Assembly (NCBI GenBank): GCA_052174115.1
Contig: JBQMRX010000001.1
Coordinates: 1,054,001 to 1,118,000 of the forward strand
DNA length: 64,000 nucleotides
Direction: 5' to 3'
From: Arsenophonus sp052174115
GTDB taxonomy: Bacteria; Pseudomonadota; Gammaproteobacteria; Enterobacterales; Enterobacteriaceae
The first letter of the stretch is position 1. Each line of letters opens with the position of its first letter. The translations under genes and the position numbers were made by a program. Shown one piece after another: positions 31,094 through 43,478 of this stretch. The notes beneath the pieces were generated by a model. The model had not been told where the DNA came from. It made no database searches and worked only from the letters and a program-made list of their open reading frames with translations.

Positions 31094-33957
31094 GTAATAA
31101 CCTTTTATTTATAAAAATTATTAATTTTAAAAAAATATTTTTAAATCAATTTCTGTTGATAATATTATTGAGAATTTTAATATTATTATATTAACTTATA
31201 GTTAATTTAAAATCCATTAATATTTTATTCATTAAAAAATTATCATTATTTAATTTTAATTAATATGAATTATTATTAAATATTAAATATATAAAAATAT
31301 ATTATTTTAATTTATATAAATTAAATATTTTTATCAAAAATAAATTTAATCATTTATTATCATTATAATTTTTTCTATTTCTATTATCTTTACTATATTT
31401 AATAAAATTATCAATGAATTATATTTAATTTTAGTTTTTTGTTTTTTTAATCATCTTAATAATTTTTTAATTATAAATAAAATTAATATGTAAAAGAAAA
31501 TTTGATAATAAATAAAAATAATATCGATAATACCTAATAAAAATTCAACTTTAATCTTTAAGTAGGATGATAGAAAAGTCTATTTTATTTAAGTTAATAA
31601 CTAAACTTCGTTAAAGTATATTAATTTGATTAAATTAATAATTTTCTTAACATAAATTGTTTTTGTTTAAGGTGAGATAAATATATTTATTATTAGCACT
31701 TTTATATCAAAAATATAGTTATTTTTTTAATTTTTAAAATAAATTATAATTAAAGAAATAAATTTATTTAATGCAATAAAACATAAATTTTCCTTAATAA
31801 AAAATAACGATTATTATATTATTATCTATTTTTTAAAATGAATAAAATTTCTATTTTTATATTATCAAAAACTACTGTGATTTTATTGTTATATTTTGCT
31901 AATTTTTATTCATAAAATAGATATAAGTTTGTAATTAAAGTTATATTTTTAATACATAAACACATAATATATTAATTATTCTTATATTGTTAAGAATTTC
32001 ATTAGTATATCAATGCTTATTTTATAAAAAGAAAATTTAAATATTTTAAAATTAATCATGATTAAAGAAATATTTAATATTTTAGTTAATTAAAAATTTA
32101 ATATCTATTTTTTATTTTTATTTGATAATTATCTAAATATTCTTTAATTAAGTAAGACATTTTAAAGTTAAAATATTAACTAACTTATTTTATCTGATAA
32201 TATTACAAATAAATCTTATAATAATATAAATATTATTGTTTTTCTAAAATTTGCTTTTTTTATTAAAGAAAGACAAAAACTATCTTATTTTATTAATATT
32301 TATTCTATTTTTACTTTTTATTAAAAATAAAAATAATAATAAAACTTTTGTTATTTTTTATATATTATATGTAATATTATTTTATTTTTTAAATATAGTT
32401 ATTTATATAATTAATGAATAGTTTATTTTAATTACAGCATTTATTTTATTTAACTTAATTCAATTACCTTATTTTTAAAATTAATTTTTATTTATTATCT
32501 TATTAAAATTAGAAATTGTACTATTATTATAATAAAATGTTTTATTAATTTAAAATTAATTATATAATTTGTTTTTATTTTCATTATTAATAATAAACTT
32601 AACTCATATTATAAAAAAAGTTATTAAATTTTGAAAAGTATTTTATTTTATATCTATAGTTTTTATTTTGTACTATTAAATAATTATTATAAAGTTTATT
32701 TATTTTTTTTAAAAATATAATTAAGAGATAAAAAATCTATAAAATACAATATTTAATTTATTAATTTTATAAGAAAAAAACAATATTAATGTTAACTTTT
32801 ATTTATATTTTTATTATTAATTGAACTGATAATTCAATTAGATTTTTAGTTTTTTATTAACAATCTTAATAATGTTTATCAAAATTAATTTGATTATTTA
32901 AATTAAGATTATTATTTATTAAAATAGATATATTTAAAATTTACTTAAAATATATCGAACATATTTAATTATCGTTTTTAAATAAAAATTAATAGTAATT
33001 TTTATTTTATCAATTATTAAAATACATCTTATTTAATAAAATTTATTTTTATTATTATCTAATTTTTTATTGATTATTTAATTCATAAAATTAAAAATAT
33101 TTTAATTAAGATTAAAATTAGGATTAACATTCTTAATCTTTTAAATTTAATTTAGTATCAAATAATTTAATTGAATTAGATGAAACATATTTTTTTTCAA
33201 TTTAATATTTATATTATTAAAATTATGAATAATGATTAGTAATATTATTACTAAAAAATAATTTGTTATTTTTTATAAAATCATTAATTACAATCAACTA
33301 TTAAATAATATAAAACTAATAGTTAAATAAAAATAACGTTAATATTGTTTTTGAAATATTAAAATAAAATAGAATTATATAATTAAAAATATTATTAATG
33401 ATGCTATTAAAGAAAAAGTTAAATAAATCATCAATATTAGATACTGCAAAAACATGATATATCTATTAATCTTACTTTACTAATTAAAAACAAAAAAATA
33501 AAAAATAAAATAATTATAATTATATATATTTTAAATGTATCTATTATCCTCATAATATGATTAATAGTTAAATATAACTTAAAATTAAAAAATAAAAAAT
33601 ATTTTCTAATAAAATAGTAATATTTCTAAATAAATTTCAATAGATTTATTTAGAATCATCTTTTATTAGATAATATCAGTATAGATAAAAACTTATCATA
33701 ATTATTATTAAAAATTATTAAAACAATAATTATAAGAATAACAGTTTCTATTAGTATTTTTAATAACTGATTTTTAATTTAATATTTTTATTTTTATATG
33801 TTTGTATTAAAAATATAATATTTCATATTTTTCATTAATTAAAAAATAATATAAATAATGATTAATATTAAAAACTATATATATAAATAAAAGTATATTT
33901 ATTTTTTTAGATTTACATTTATTTAATTAATATATTTTAATAATTAAAATTATTATT
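31094..33957. other. 2.9-kb gap in the ftsK slot
   Basis: This gap holds the ftsK relic at 31517-31795. The remainder, where the N-terminal ftsK part should lie, could not be read. A two-stem inverted repeat (outer 33605-33614 with 33661-33670, inner 33624-33635 with 33644-33655) lies near its right end. Confidence 0.5.
31517..31795 (-). pseudogene. ftsK: Relic of DNA translocase ftsK (motor domain)
   Basis: On the minus strand 17 open codons from 31795 read KENLCFIALNKFISLII, matching KEPYIVVLVDEFADLMM of the FtsK Walker B region position by position. Beyond it, with stops and small shifts, come LI-stop-KC, HL, NLIK near GLIKAN, RSLVINLNKIDFSII near RIAFTVSSKIDSRTI, and KVEFLLGIIDII near GAESLLGMGDML. 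The aligned block is 279 bases; the E. coli counterpart is 94 codons (282 bases). It lies directly upstream of lolA on the same strand, as in E. coli. The Walker B acidic residue pair DE is now NK, so nothing functional can come from it. Confidence 0.8.
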
Positions 33958-34422
33958 CTATTTTATTTTTTTCATTATTATATAAGTATATGTACCATTA
34001 ATATCAAGAAGATAAAGTAAAATTTCTCTAATATTTTACAATAAACAAATATATTAATGACTCTAGTTTTTACTAAATAATTAAAATCTTCAGAAATTAG
34101 ATAATATTCTTGAATTTATTAGAAATTTTATATAACAGTATTGAACTGTTCAAAAATATCTATAACACTATACTTTGAAGTAATCTCAACAAAAAACTAA
34201 TAAAAATACATTGAGATAGTATAAATTTAATAAACTAGCATAACTTAAAATAAAAACTTAATGTTCTATTTTTTGCACACGTTCTAAACAAGATTTTTGT
34301 AATAATTTTATTTTTTTAAAAAATTTTATATTAGAAATATGAGTATTATTTTATAACTCATTAAGTATGTTTTTATCTTTTATGATAAAAATTTTCTTTA
34401 ATCTTTTTTATAAATTATTTAA
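33958..34422 (-). pseudogene. lrp: Relic of the leucine-responsive regulator lrp
   Basis: The E. coli Lrp sequence (164 aa) can be followed across the whole stretch. DKNILNEL-stop-NNTHISN parallels DRNILNELQKDGRISN. KSCLERVQKIEH follows. Then VFILSYASLLNLYYLN and VFLLVF parallel GFIQGYTALLNPHYLD and SLLVF. After a 1-base shift, VEIT and DIFEQFNTVI are nearly intact, then IQEYYLISEDFNYLVKTRV. After another shift EILLYLLDINGTYTYIIM parallels ETLLRLPGVNDTRTYVVM. Several TAA stops interrupt it. It is divergent from trxB, exactly as in E. coli, and spans 465 bases against 495. Confidence 0.93.
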
Positions 34423-34868
34423 AATCTCTTTTTTATTTATTTTATATTTATAATATTATTGTTATTTTAAATTTATTTTAAAGGATATAATAAAATTAAA
34501 TTAAAATTAAAGGTTAGTATTTAGTAATATAATTAATCCTATAAATAAATTTTTTTAGTTATTTTTTAATTTGATATTAAAAAATAAAGATATTTATTTT
34601 TATTTAAAATATTAAATTTTAATTAAATAAATTAGATAATTAATTTTTTAAGATATTATTTTAAATATACAATTAATTATTAAAAATAATAAATAAAAAC
34701 TAGAAAATAATATTGAGATAAATTATTATTAATTTTTTTAATAAACATATTTAAAAATATTAATTTAAAATGATTATTTTACAAAAATATTTTTATAGTT
34801 TATTTTTTAATTCCTCTATTTTTTATAATTGCTATATTTAAATAAATATTTTTAATAATGGAGTATCT
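34423..34868. other. Intergenic region upstream of trxB
   Basis: A 446-base gap between the dead lrp start and trxB, presumably with the trxB promoter. No specific motif can be defended. Confidence 0.45.
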
Positions 34869-35834
34869 ATGAATAAAATTAATCATAGTAAAATTATTAT
34901 TCTTGGATCTGGTCCTGCTGGTTGTACTGCAACTATTTATAGTGCTCGAGCAAATTTAAACCCGATATTAATAACTGGGCTTCAACCAGGCGGGCAATTA
35001 ACTACAACTAATGAAGTTGAAAATTGGCCTGGAGATCACACTAAGTTAATTGGGTCCATATTGATGGAGCGAATGCTTCAACATATTAAAAAATTTACTC
35101 CAAAAGAAAATATTATTAATGATCATATTTATGAGGTTAATCTTCATCAACGGCCATTCAAACTTACTGGTGATAAAGGAGTATATAATTGTGATGCGCT
35201 TATTATAGCTACCGGTGCATCAGCTCGTTATCTTGGTTTATCTTCTGAAAATTTTTTTAAAGGTCGTGGTGTTTCAACTTGTGCTATATGTGATGGACTT
35301 TTTTATCGTAAACAAAAAATAGCTGTTGTTGGTGGTGGAAATACTGCTATTGAAGAAGCACTTTATATGTCAAATATAGCTTCAGAAGTGCATCTTATTC
35401 ATCGACGTGAAACATTTAGTGCAGAAAAAATTCTTATTCAACGAATGATAAAAAAAGTAAAAACTGGCAATATTACGTTACATATTAACTTTATAGTTGA
35501 TGAAATATTGGGTGATAATAATGGTGTTACTAAAATTAATTTGCGTTCAATTAAAAATAATAAGATAATGGCTTTGTCTGTGACAGGTATATTTATTGCT
35601 ATTGGATATACACCTAATACAAATATTTTTATTAATCAATTAGTATTAAAAAATGGTTATATTCAAGTAAACTTTAATGGAAGTAAAAATAATGTAACTC
35701 AAACCTCAGTTGAAGGTGTTTTTGCTGCTGGTGATGTAATGGACCATGTTTATCGTCAAGCTATTACATCAGCAGGTACTGGTTGTATGGCTGCTATTGA
35801 TGCAGAACATTATTTAGAAGGTTGTAATAATTAA
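34869..35834 (+). CDS. trxB: Thioredoxin reductase
   Basis: FAD enzyme that reduces thioredoxin with NADPH. It is 321 aa, as in E. coli. FAD-binding GSGPAGCTA is at the N-terminus. The redox-active CAIC lies in STCAICDGLFYRK near residues 138-150. The NADPH site GGGNTAIEEALYMSNIASE is followed by HLIHRRETF, and the C-terminal FAD motif GVFAAGDVMD is present. The ATG at 34869 has GGAG 6 bases upstream. The downstream cydDC genes of E. coli are gone, so it stands alone. It supports ribonucleotide reduction and disulfide control. Confidence 0.97.
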   Translation: MNKINHSKIIILGSGPAGCTATIYSARANLNPILITGLQPGGQLTTTNEVENWPGDHTKLIGSILMERMLQHIKKFTPKENIINDHIYEVNLHQRPFKLTGDKGVYNCDALIIATGASARYLGLSSENFFKGRGVSTCAICDGLFYRKQKIAVVGGGNTAIEEALYMSNIASEVHLIHRRETFSAEKILIQRMIKKVKTGNITLHINFIVDEILGDNNGVTKINLRSIKNNKIMALSVTGIFIAIGYTPNTNIFINQLVLKNGYIQVNFNGSKNNVTQTSVEGVFAAGDVMDHVYRQAITSAGTGCMAAIDAEHYLEGCNN

Positions 35835-38611
35835 TTTATTATTTGTATATATAGTTATCATTATAAATAAATAAAATAAACTAAATTAATTTAATGATTA
35901 AAAAAATTATAATTATAGTAAAAATTAACTTAATAGAAATTAAGTGATTAATTTTTTAAAAAACTAATGGTATTAAAAAATTAAAAAATATAAAATATTA
36001 TTTTATAAGTTATTTACCTTAATCTAATTAGCTTCTCTAATTAAAAGTTATTATTTTTATTAAAATAATTATATTTTATGTATCAGATGTTAATCATATT
36101 TTTATTAATTTTTTATTATAATAATAATTTAATAATTTTAAAAATTATGTGATTTTATTATTTATTGTAATACTAAAGTATAAAAAATAAATTAATTAGA
36201 ATTATTATTTAAATTATTACCCATTATAAAATAGTTATCATCATAACTGTAAAAATCGAAAAATTATATTAGTTCAAGTATAAATTATTATTGAAATAAA
36301 TATAAAATTTTTTAATAACAATAAATAAATAATTTAGTTTTTAAATTTTAATTTATTATTAAATTTTTATTAATTAAATTAAGATTTTAAATATTTATAT
36401 ATGATTTATTAATGTAAAAAGTTAATTAAATTTATGTTAAAATATTAATTTTATTAATAAAATAATGATTAATTATATATTTTATATTTATATAAATATT
36501 TAATATAAATAATCAATTTTAATATAAAAATAATTTAATTATTTAATAAAACATTTATATTACATAAAATAAAATTAAAAATGAAAATACTTATACTAAT
36601 TAATATTAATTTATTAATTTTTTATTAGGTTATTTTTTAGTAAAGACGACACGTATATTGCTTTTAAATTTTTATAATTTTAATTACGCATTATTATTTA
36701 TTATTTATCGTATACTTATAATTAAAAAGATTGCTTAATTATTTTTTATATTATTTTAAAGATAATTAAATACTTATATTTACTAATAGTTCTTATATTT
36801 TTATTTTTATTATTATATAAAATATTATATTTATTTGATATTAAAAATTTTAATTTTTGTTTTAATTTTATATTCATCATAATTATTTTTTATTTATTGT
36901 TTTATTATTTATACTATAAAAAATTTTATTAAAAAGTATCATAATTTTATGAAATTAATATCATAATTGTTTAATTATATATTAATATATAATTAATATA
37001 TAATTATCTTATTTCACTATCTTAGTTTAATTAATTAAAACGAAAAAAAGAAATGATTCAATTTAACTTCATTATTAAAATTTATTATAATTTATTTTAG
37101 ATTTTATGAAGTTTTATTAAAAATATATTTAAAATTTATTATTAATTGATTAACTAGACATAATTTTAATTATTTTATAGTGTTTTTTATTTTAAATATT
37201 AGTTATATTTATTTTTTTAAATAGTGAAAATTTTATTTAAATATTTGTAATAAATTATTACTTTTAAAAAAATAATTGATGAAGTTAACTAATGAATAAT
37301 TAAAATTTAAGTAAATTTTAATTATTTTAAATAATAATAATTTAGATTACAAATAATTTTTAATTCTTAATTACATATTAATATTTTATTTCTATATATA
37401 AGATAGATTTGATATAAATTTATTTTATTAAAATTATTAATAAAACTTTCAGAAAACTTTTAAGTTTTAAATAATAAAATTATATATTATAAAATAATAT
37501 TTTTTAATATATTGATAATTTCATTAAATAAGTTTATTAAAAAATAAAGATTAAATATAAATTTTAAAATAAGATATAAATTTAGTTTCATTATAAATAT
37601 GTAAAAATATAATTATTTATTAAAGTATTTTTATACTAATTAAAAATTTATTAAATATACAATAAATGATATAAAAATTATTGAATAACTTATCGATAAA
37701 TAATTATTCAAGTTAATATAATATTATTATAATATTATAAAATTAAAATACAGCACTAATATAATTAAATTTAGTTAATGATAAGATTATTACATATAAT
37801 AAATTTTAGTTTGATACTAAATATTATATTTTTCTAATATAATAAAATATTTTATATATAAATTTAATAATTTATAGTTATCGTATTATCTGTGATCTAT
37901 GTATTTTAAATATATATAAGATAATTATCATAAAGAGATTTTTTTTTAAATTTAATCAAATAAATATTTTATAATAATTATTATTATTATAATATCTAAG
38001 TACAATTTATTAAAAAATAAGAATTAATTAAATAACTTTAAAAATAAAAAACTATTTATACTGTTTTCTTAAATTATCAATTTAATTGATTAAAATCTAT
38101 TATGTGTATATATAAAATATTTATTATGTTAAATAACATATATTTATTATTTTATACAAAAATATAATTATTTATTATATTAAAATTTAATATATTATAA
38201 AATTAATTTATTAGTTAAATATCATGTATTTATTTATTTTTAAATAATTTTAATATTTTATATTAAACAATATTTAATTTTTAAATAATTAATAAAATAT
38301 TAATTATTTATTTTTAAAATTAATTATATATATAAATATATATTTTAATCTAAATTAAAATTATAACTTTTATATTTAAATAAAAATAAAATATTTAATT
38401 AAATATAAATTTAAAGGTGTAAGTAAAAATAATTTATTATTGTTTGTTTATTTTTTAAATTTTATACTCATTGTATATTATTATACTTTAATGATTTAAT
38501 TTTATACTTTTTGTAAAAAAAATAATTTTAAAATTTAAAGGATTCTTTACATAAAGAAAGTTTTTCAGTATTATTTTACTTAAAAATTTATTTATTAACT
38601 TAGAGAATTAA
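35835..38611. other. 2.8-kb gap in the cydD/cydC/aat slot
   Basis: In E. coli cydD, cydC and aat lie here on the plus strand. A single plus-strand stretch at 36619-36735 vaguely recalls the CydD N-terminus. Nothing else is readable. Confidence 0.45.
36619..36735 (+). pseudogene. Tentative relic of cydD
   Basis: An open stretch reads FLLGYFLVKTTRILLL and then YALLFIIYRILIIKK. It recalls RLLGFVSG...ARILQ...ALLLPFTLLVL of CydD if two small deletions are allowed. Strand and slot are right, but it begins about 780 bases after trxB, further than expected, and hydrophobic AT-rich frames easily look alike. Confidence 0.25.
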
Positions 38612-38830
38612 ATGGCTAAAGAAGATAATATTGAGATGCAAGGTACAGTACTAGATACTCTTCCAAATACTATGTTCCGTGTTGAATTAGAAAATGGGCA
38701 TATAGTTACTGCTCATATTTCTGGGAAAATGCGTAAAAATTATATTCGTATTTTAACAGGTGATAAAGTGACTGTCGAATTAACACCTTATGATTTAACT
38801 AAAGGTAGAATTATTTTTCGTAGTCGTTAA
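38612..38830 (+). CDS. infA: Translation initiation factor IF-1
   Basis: S1/OB-fold protein that binds the ribosomal A site during initiation. It is 72 aa, the E. coli length, and almost identical: MAKEDNIEMQGTVLDTLPN, then FRVELENGH, KMRKNYIRILTGDKV and GRIIFRSR. It is the most conserved protein of the window. The ribosome-binding site is weak (AGAG about 8 bases upstream of the ATG). The tRNA-Ser gene that adjoins infA in E. coli is not seen nearby. Confidence 0.98.
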   Translation: MAKEDNIEMQGTVLDTLPNTMFRVELENGHIVTAHISGKMRKNYIRILTGDKVTVELTPYDLTKGRIIFRSR

Positions 38831-38952
38831 ATATTAATTATTTAAGTTTTTATAAAAGCATATTATTATAAGTAATTATAAATTAAATAATTATAATTTT
38901 ATTTATTTTTTGGAATATAAATAAATAATAAATTTTTTATATTATTTTTAAA

Positions 38953-38989
38953 AATTAACTTTTACGAATTAATTAAGTAAAAGTTAATT
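38953..38989 (+). terminator. Candidate infA terminator
   Basis: An exact 13-bp stem (38953-38965 with 38977-38989) with an 11-base loop lies 123 bases past the infA stop. No strong U run follows, so termination is only inferred. Confidence 0.4.
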
Positions 38990-41900
38990 ACTTGATAATT
39001 TTTCTGAATTAATTTTAATATAAGTATAAATTTATTATCTTATTATAATTTTTAATATATCTTGTTAATATAGTATATTAATAACTTTAATTTATGTTTA
39101 TTTTTATAAAGTTAAGATAAAATTCAATAATAAACTTATCAAGAACTTAAATTTTCATTTTTATTTTAAAATTAAAATATTAAATATAATAATATTATTT
39201 AATTGATTAAGAAATTTAGTTATAAAAATTATTTCATATTATATCTTTTATAAATAAATATTAGTAATTTTTATAAAATTAATATATTATAAAAATTAAT
39301 CTAATAATTTTTTATTATCAATTAAATAACTATTTTTTTTAAAAAAAGCTAAATTAATTAAAATTTAAATATTATATTATTAAATATTAATTAAAAAATA
39401 ATTATTTTTTATTTTATATATTTAAAAAAAATCAAAATACAATAATTAATATATAAAATTTTTCTAAAAAATGCGTTAATTTTCTATTATATCAATATTT
39501 ATCATTATCTAAAGATTAATATAATTTATTTTAACTAATTTAATAAATATTTTATTTTTTAATCTTAATTAATGTTAATAATTTTAATGTATTATAAAAT
39601 TTATATAATTATTTTTATTAGTATAAAATTATTTATTCTATAATTATTTTACGTCAAATTTATGGTATTAAAAATGTTTTATATCCATATTTAATGGTAT
39701 TATTAATTATTTTGTGATTAATAAATATTATAAATAAACTTAATAATTACATTAATAATGTATAATTTTGTTAAGATAAAATCTTAAAATAATATTATTT
39801 ATTAAAATTTTTAATTTATTTTATTTTTTAATATAATTATTAATAAATAATTATTTTAATTTAAAATGATAATAAAATATTTTATTTATTCATAATGTAT
39901 CTAACATTACATCAAAATATTTTTGAAATTATTTTTAAACTTAAATTTTATAATTATTATAGATATCATAAATTTACTAAAAATAACAAATTATTTTTAA
40001 ATATTAATAATAATTTTAATTATTATTTAAATTTAACTATATATTTTAATATAGTATATTATACTAATATTAAGTTAATTTATATTTTATTTATAAAATA
40101 AATAAATTATTTAAGATTTTATTTACTAAATATAGTAAATAAAAAATATCGGTAATAATTTTATTCTACTAAAATCATTAAATGTTAATTATTATAATTT
40201 AATAACAATTTTTTTAAAAATCAATATATTGACTGAATATTCATATTATTTATAAATGATATAACATTAATAAAATAATTATCTCATTAATTATATAATG
40301 ATTTTAATAAATAAGTTTTTATTATTTTTAATTATTTATTATTTTAGTTATTGAACTAAATTTTATGGAATATAAATATTTATTATTTTATTTTACTAGA
40401 AATATTTAATAAATTTTAATTTATATTATTTTTCTATTTTATTTATTAAACTTAATGCGATTTTTATTAATAAAATTAATTATTAATCATAGAATTTAGT
40501 TTCTAGACTAAAAAATAAATTACAAATCAATAATATTAAAATAATAATAATCGTTAAATAATAATGAAAATCTATAAAAATAATTCAAAAAATAAATAAA
40601 AAATTTATTTTATTAGAATTTTTATACAATATTATTAATACTATTGTTAATTATTATAGAAATATAAAATTTTCTATTTACTTATTATTAACATTAAAAT
40701 AATTTTTATTTATTTAAAAATTTAATATTTAAAAGAAACATATGAACTCTTTTTTAATTCAAAATAATAAAAATATAAAAATTAATTATAAAAAAGTTTT
40801 CAGTAAATATTATTGATAATAAAGAAATTAATCATTATATATAATAGTTAAATTTAAATAAATAATTATTTATTTAGAATAAATTTCTGATAAATAATAG
40901 AATTTTAAATAAAAAGTAAAAATTTTAATGATATGTTTAATGCTTTATCATGTAAAATATAATTAAATTAATTTAAAAATAAAAAATTTTTTTGATTATT
41001 GAATCATCAATGTCGCTTAATTATAAGAAAAATTTAATCATTTTAATGATAAATAAAAATAAATAAACTTAAAACTATCTAAATTAATAGTTTTATAATT
41101 AGTTAAACTAAACAATAATAAAAATAAAAATTTTAATAAGATGAATATTATTGAGTACTTTCTAATATTAATTAAAATTTAATAAATTAATTTATTATTT
41201 TCATTTAAGATAAAATATTTGATCTTTTTTAAAAAATAAAAAATACAGAATAATACCATTTTTTTAAAAATATTTTATTAAGATAATTAATATTATTAAT
41301 TATAATTTATATATTGATCTTTTCTATATAATAAAATTAAGAGATTAAAATTATTAAATTTCATAAGTTTTTATACAGAATTTAAAAATTCTAAAAAAAT
41401 AAATTTTAAGTTTTTTCTATAAAAATTATTTAAAATAATAATTATAATAATTATATGTTTCAATATTAAAATATTATTAATTATAATTAATTTATGTTAT
41501 CATTAATAAGTTTTAATAAATTATTTAATTTAGTTTTAAAAAATAAGCAAAATATTTAATAATATATTTTTTATTATTATTTTTATTCTTTAATTACTAA
41601 CAGTTTATTAGAATTACTACTTTCATTATTTTTACTAAAATTTATTTAAGTAATATTAATAGTATAAATAGAAACGTTAATCAATATTTCTTATTATTAC
41701 ATTTATAATAGTATTTATAATATTTTTATTATTAATTTTTATTACTCTATAATATTAATTAATTTGAATTTAATTTTATAATATTATTCAATTATTGCTA
41801 TTTATATAAAAATAAATAAATTTATACATCAAAAAATAATATTTATTCTATTAATAACGTAATAACAATAAAATAAAATTTATTTGTTGATAATTTTCTT

Positions 41901-41996
41901 ATGTTAAAATATTTTTTATATTTTAAAAAATTAATTTTATAGTTTATTGTTTTATTTTTAGTGTTATTAAAACAACTATAAAAATATAAATTTATT

Positions 41997-42042
41997 TTAA
42001 CTATATTTATATAAATAAAGATATTTATATAAATATAGTTAA
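41997..42042 (-). terminator. 21-bp perfect hairpin downstream of serS
   Basis: Arms 41997-42017 and 42022-42042 pair exactly around a four-base loop (AAGA on the plus strand). It lies 144 bases past the serS stop, with no other gene nearby. Its position favours a serS terminator or mRNA 3' end stabiliser; no classical U tract is seen. Confidence 0.55.
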
Positions 42043-42185
42043 TTTTAGTTATCTTATTAGTTATAAAATAAATTTTATTTATGATAATAAAATTATTACA
42101 TGATATGTAATTATTTTTATATAATTTATTTAATATATTTATTTAAAATTAATTATTAATTCTTTGAAAAGACTTTTTGTTTAAA

Positions 42186-43478
42186 TTATCCAATATATTC
42201 TAATCCTTTTATATATGGACGTAAAACTTCAGGTATTTTAATTCTCCCATCTGCTTGTTGATAATTTTCCATAATAGCAATTAAAGTACGGGCAATTGCT
42301 AAACCTGATCCATTCACAGTATGAACTAACTGAGGTTTTTTAACATCCTTATAGCGAAAACGTGCTTGCATACGCCTCGCTTGAAAATCTTCAGTATTTG
42401 AACAAGAAGAAATTTCAAGATATGTGTTATTAGCTGGTAACCATACTTCAAGATCATAAGTTTTAGAAGCAGAAAATCCCATATCACCTGTACATAAGAT
42501 AATTTTACGATATGGTAATTTCAGTAATCGCAATACTTTTTCTGCATGACCGGTTAATTCTTCTAATGCCGCCATTGATTTCTCTGGTTCAACTATTTGC
42601 ACTAACTCAACCTTATCAAATTGATGCATACGAATCAAACCACGTGTATCTTGACCATAAGAACCAGCCTCAGAACGAAAACAAGGAGTATGCGCTGTTA
42701 TTCTGATCGGTAATATATCCGATGATAAAATTTGATTTCTAACTAAATTAGTTACAGGTACTTCTGCTGTTGGAATTAACGCATATTTTTGATTTAATAT
42801 TTGTTTTTTAAATTGTTTAATATGAAAAAGATCTTTACTAAATTTTGGTAACTGACCAGTACCATAAAGAGTTGAATAATTTACTAAATAGGGAACATAA
42901 GTTTCTATGTAACCATGTTGTTCAGTATGTAAATCTAACATAAATTGACCTAATACACGATGTAAATGTGCAATCTGACCTTTCATAACAACAAATCTAG
43001 AACCAGTAATTTTTACTGCATCATGAAAATTTAAACCATTTATTAATTCACCTAATGTAACATGATCTTTGATAGTAAAGTCATATTTTCGAAATTTACC
43101 CCAATGACTTATTTCAACATTATCAGTTTTATCTTTTCCATTTGGTACACTTTCATCTGGTAAATTTGGTAAATTTAAGGTGATATTTTGAATATCATTC
43201 TTTATTTTCGTTAATTTATTTTTAGTATTATCTAACTCTTTATTCAATTGATTAACTTCTTCACATAAAGATTCAATATTTTCACCTCGTGCTTTTGTTT
43301 CACCAATTTTTTTCGAATATGAGTTTCTTTTTGTTTGTAAGATTTCTATTTTTATTTGTAAATTTTTTTGTTTTTGTTTTAATTCACAAAAATTATTTAC
43401 ATCGAGAATAAATCCTCTACGAGCTAATTTTTCGGCAACTATATCTAACTTATTACGTAATAAATTTGGATCGAGCAT
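42186..43478 (-). CDS. serS: Seryl-tRNA synthetase
   Basis: Charges tRNA-Ser (and tRNA-Sec where present). It is 430 aa, as in E. coli. The N-terminal long antiparallel coiled coil (about residues 30-100, Lys/Glu/Gln-rich) binds the tRNA variable arm. The catalytic core has motif 2 DTRGLIRMHQFDKVELVQI and motif 3 VNGSGLAIARTLIAIMENYQ. AGG lies 6-7 bases upstream of the ATG. In E. coli serS sits beyond rarA on the lolA side. Here it lies beyond infA, so local order has changed. Confidence 0.97.
   Translation of the reverse strand: MLDPNLLRNKLDIVAEKLARRGFILDVNNFCELKQKQKNLQIKIEILQTKRNSYSKKIGETKARGENIESLCEEVNQLNKELDNTKNKLTKIKNDIQNITLNLPNLPDESVPNGKDKTDNVEISHWGKFRKYDFTIKDHVTLGELINGLNFHDAVKITGSRFVVMKGQIAHLHRVLGQFMLDLHTEQHGYIETYVPYLVNYSTLYGTGQLPKFSKDLFHIKQFKKQILNQKYALIPTAEVPVTNLVRNQILSSDILPIRITAHTPCFRSEAGSYGQDTRGLIRMHQFDKVELVQIVEPEKSMAALEELTGHAEKVLRLLKLPYRKIILCTGDMGFSASKTYDLEVWLPANNTYLEISSCSNTEDFQARRMQARFRYKDVKKPQLVHTVNGSGLAIARTLIAIMENYQQADGRIKIPEVLRPYIKGLEYIG

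Larger units (their letters stand above)
38831..42185. other. 3.4-kb gap between infA and serS
   Basis: E. coli has clpA/clpS beyond infA, but here serS follows, so a rearrangement junction lies inside. No relic was read; a 68-codon open frame at 39895-40101 is AT noise. Hairpins at 38953-38989 and 41997-42042 are the only structures. Confidence 0.5.

Noticed and set aside
39895..40101. Open frame of 68 codons
   Set aside because: Tyr/Asn/Ile/Phe-rich noise frame in a long eroded gap; no ribosome-binding site and no recognisable motif.
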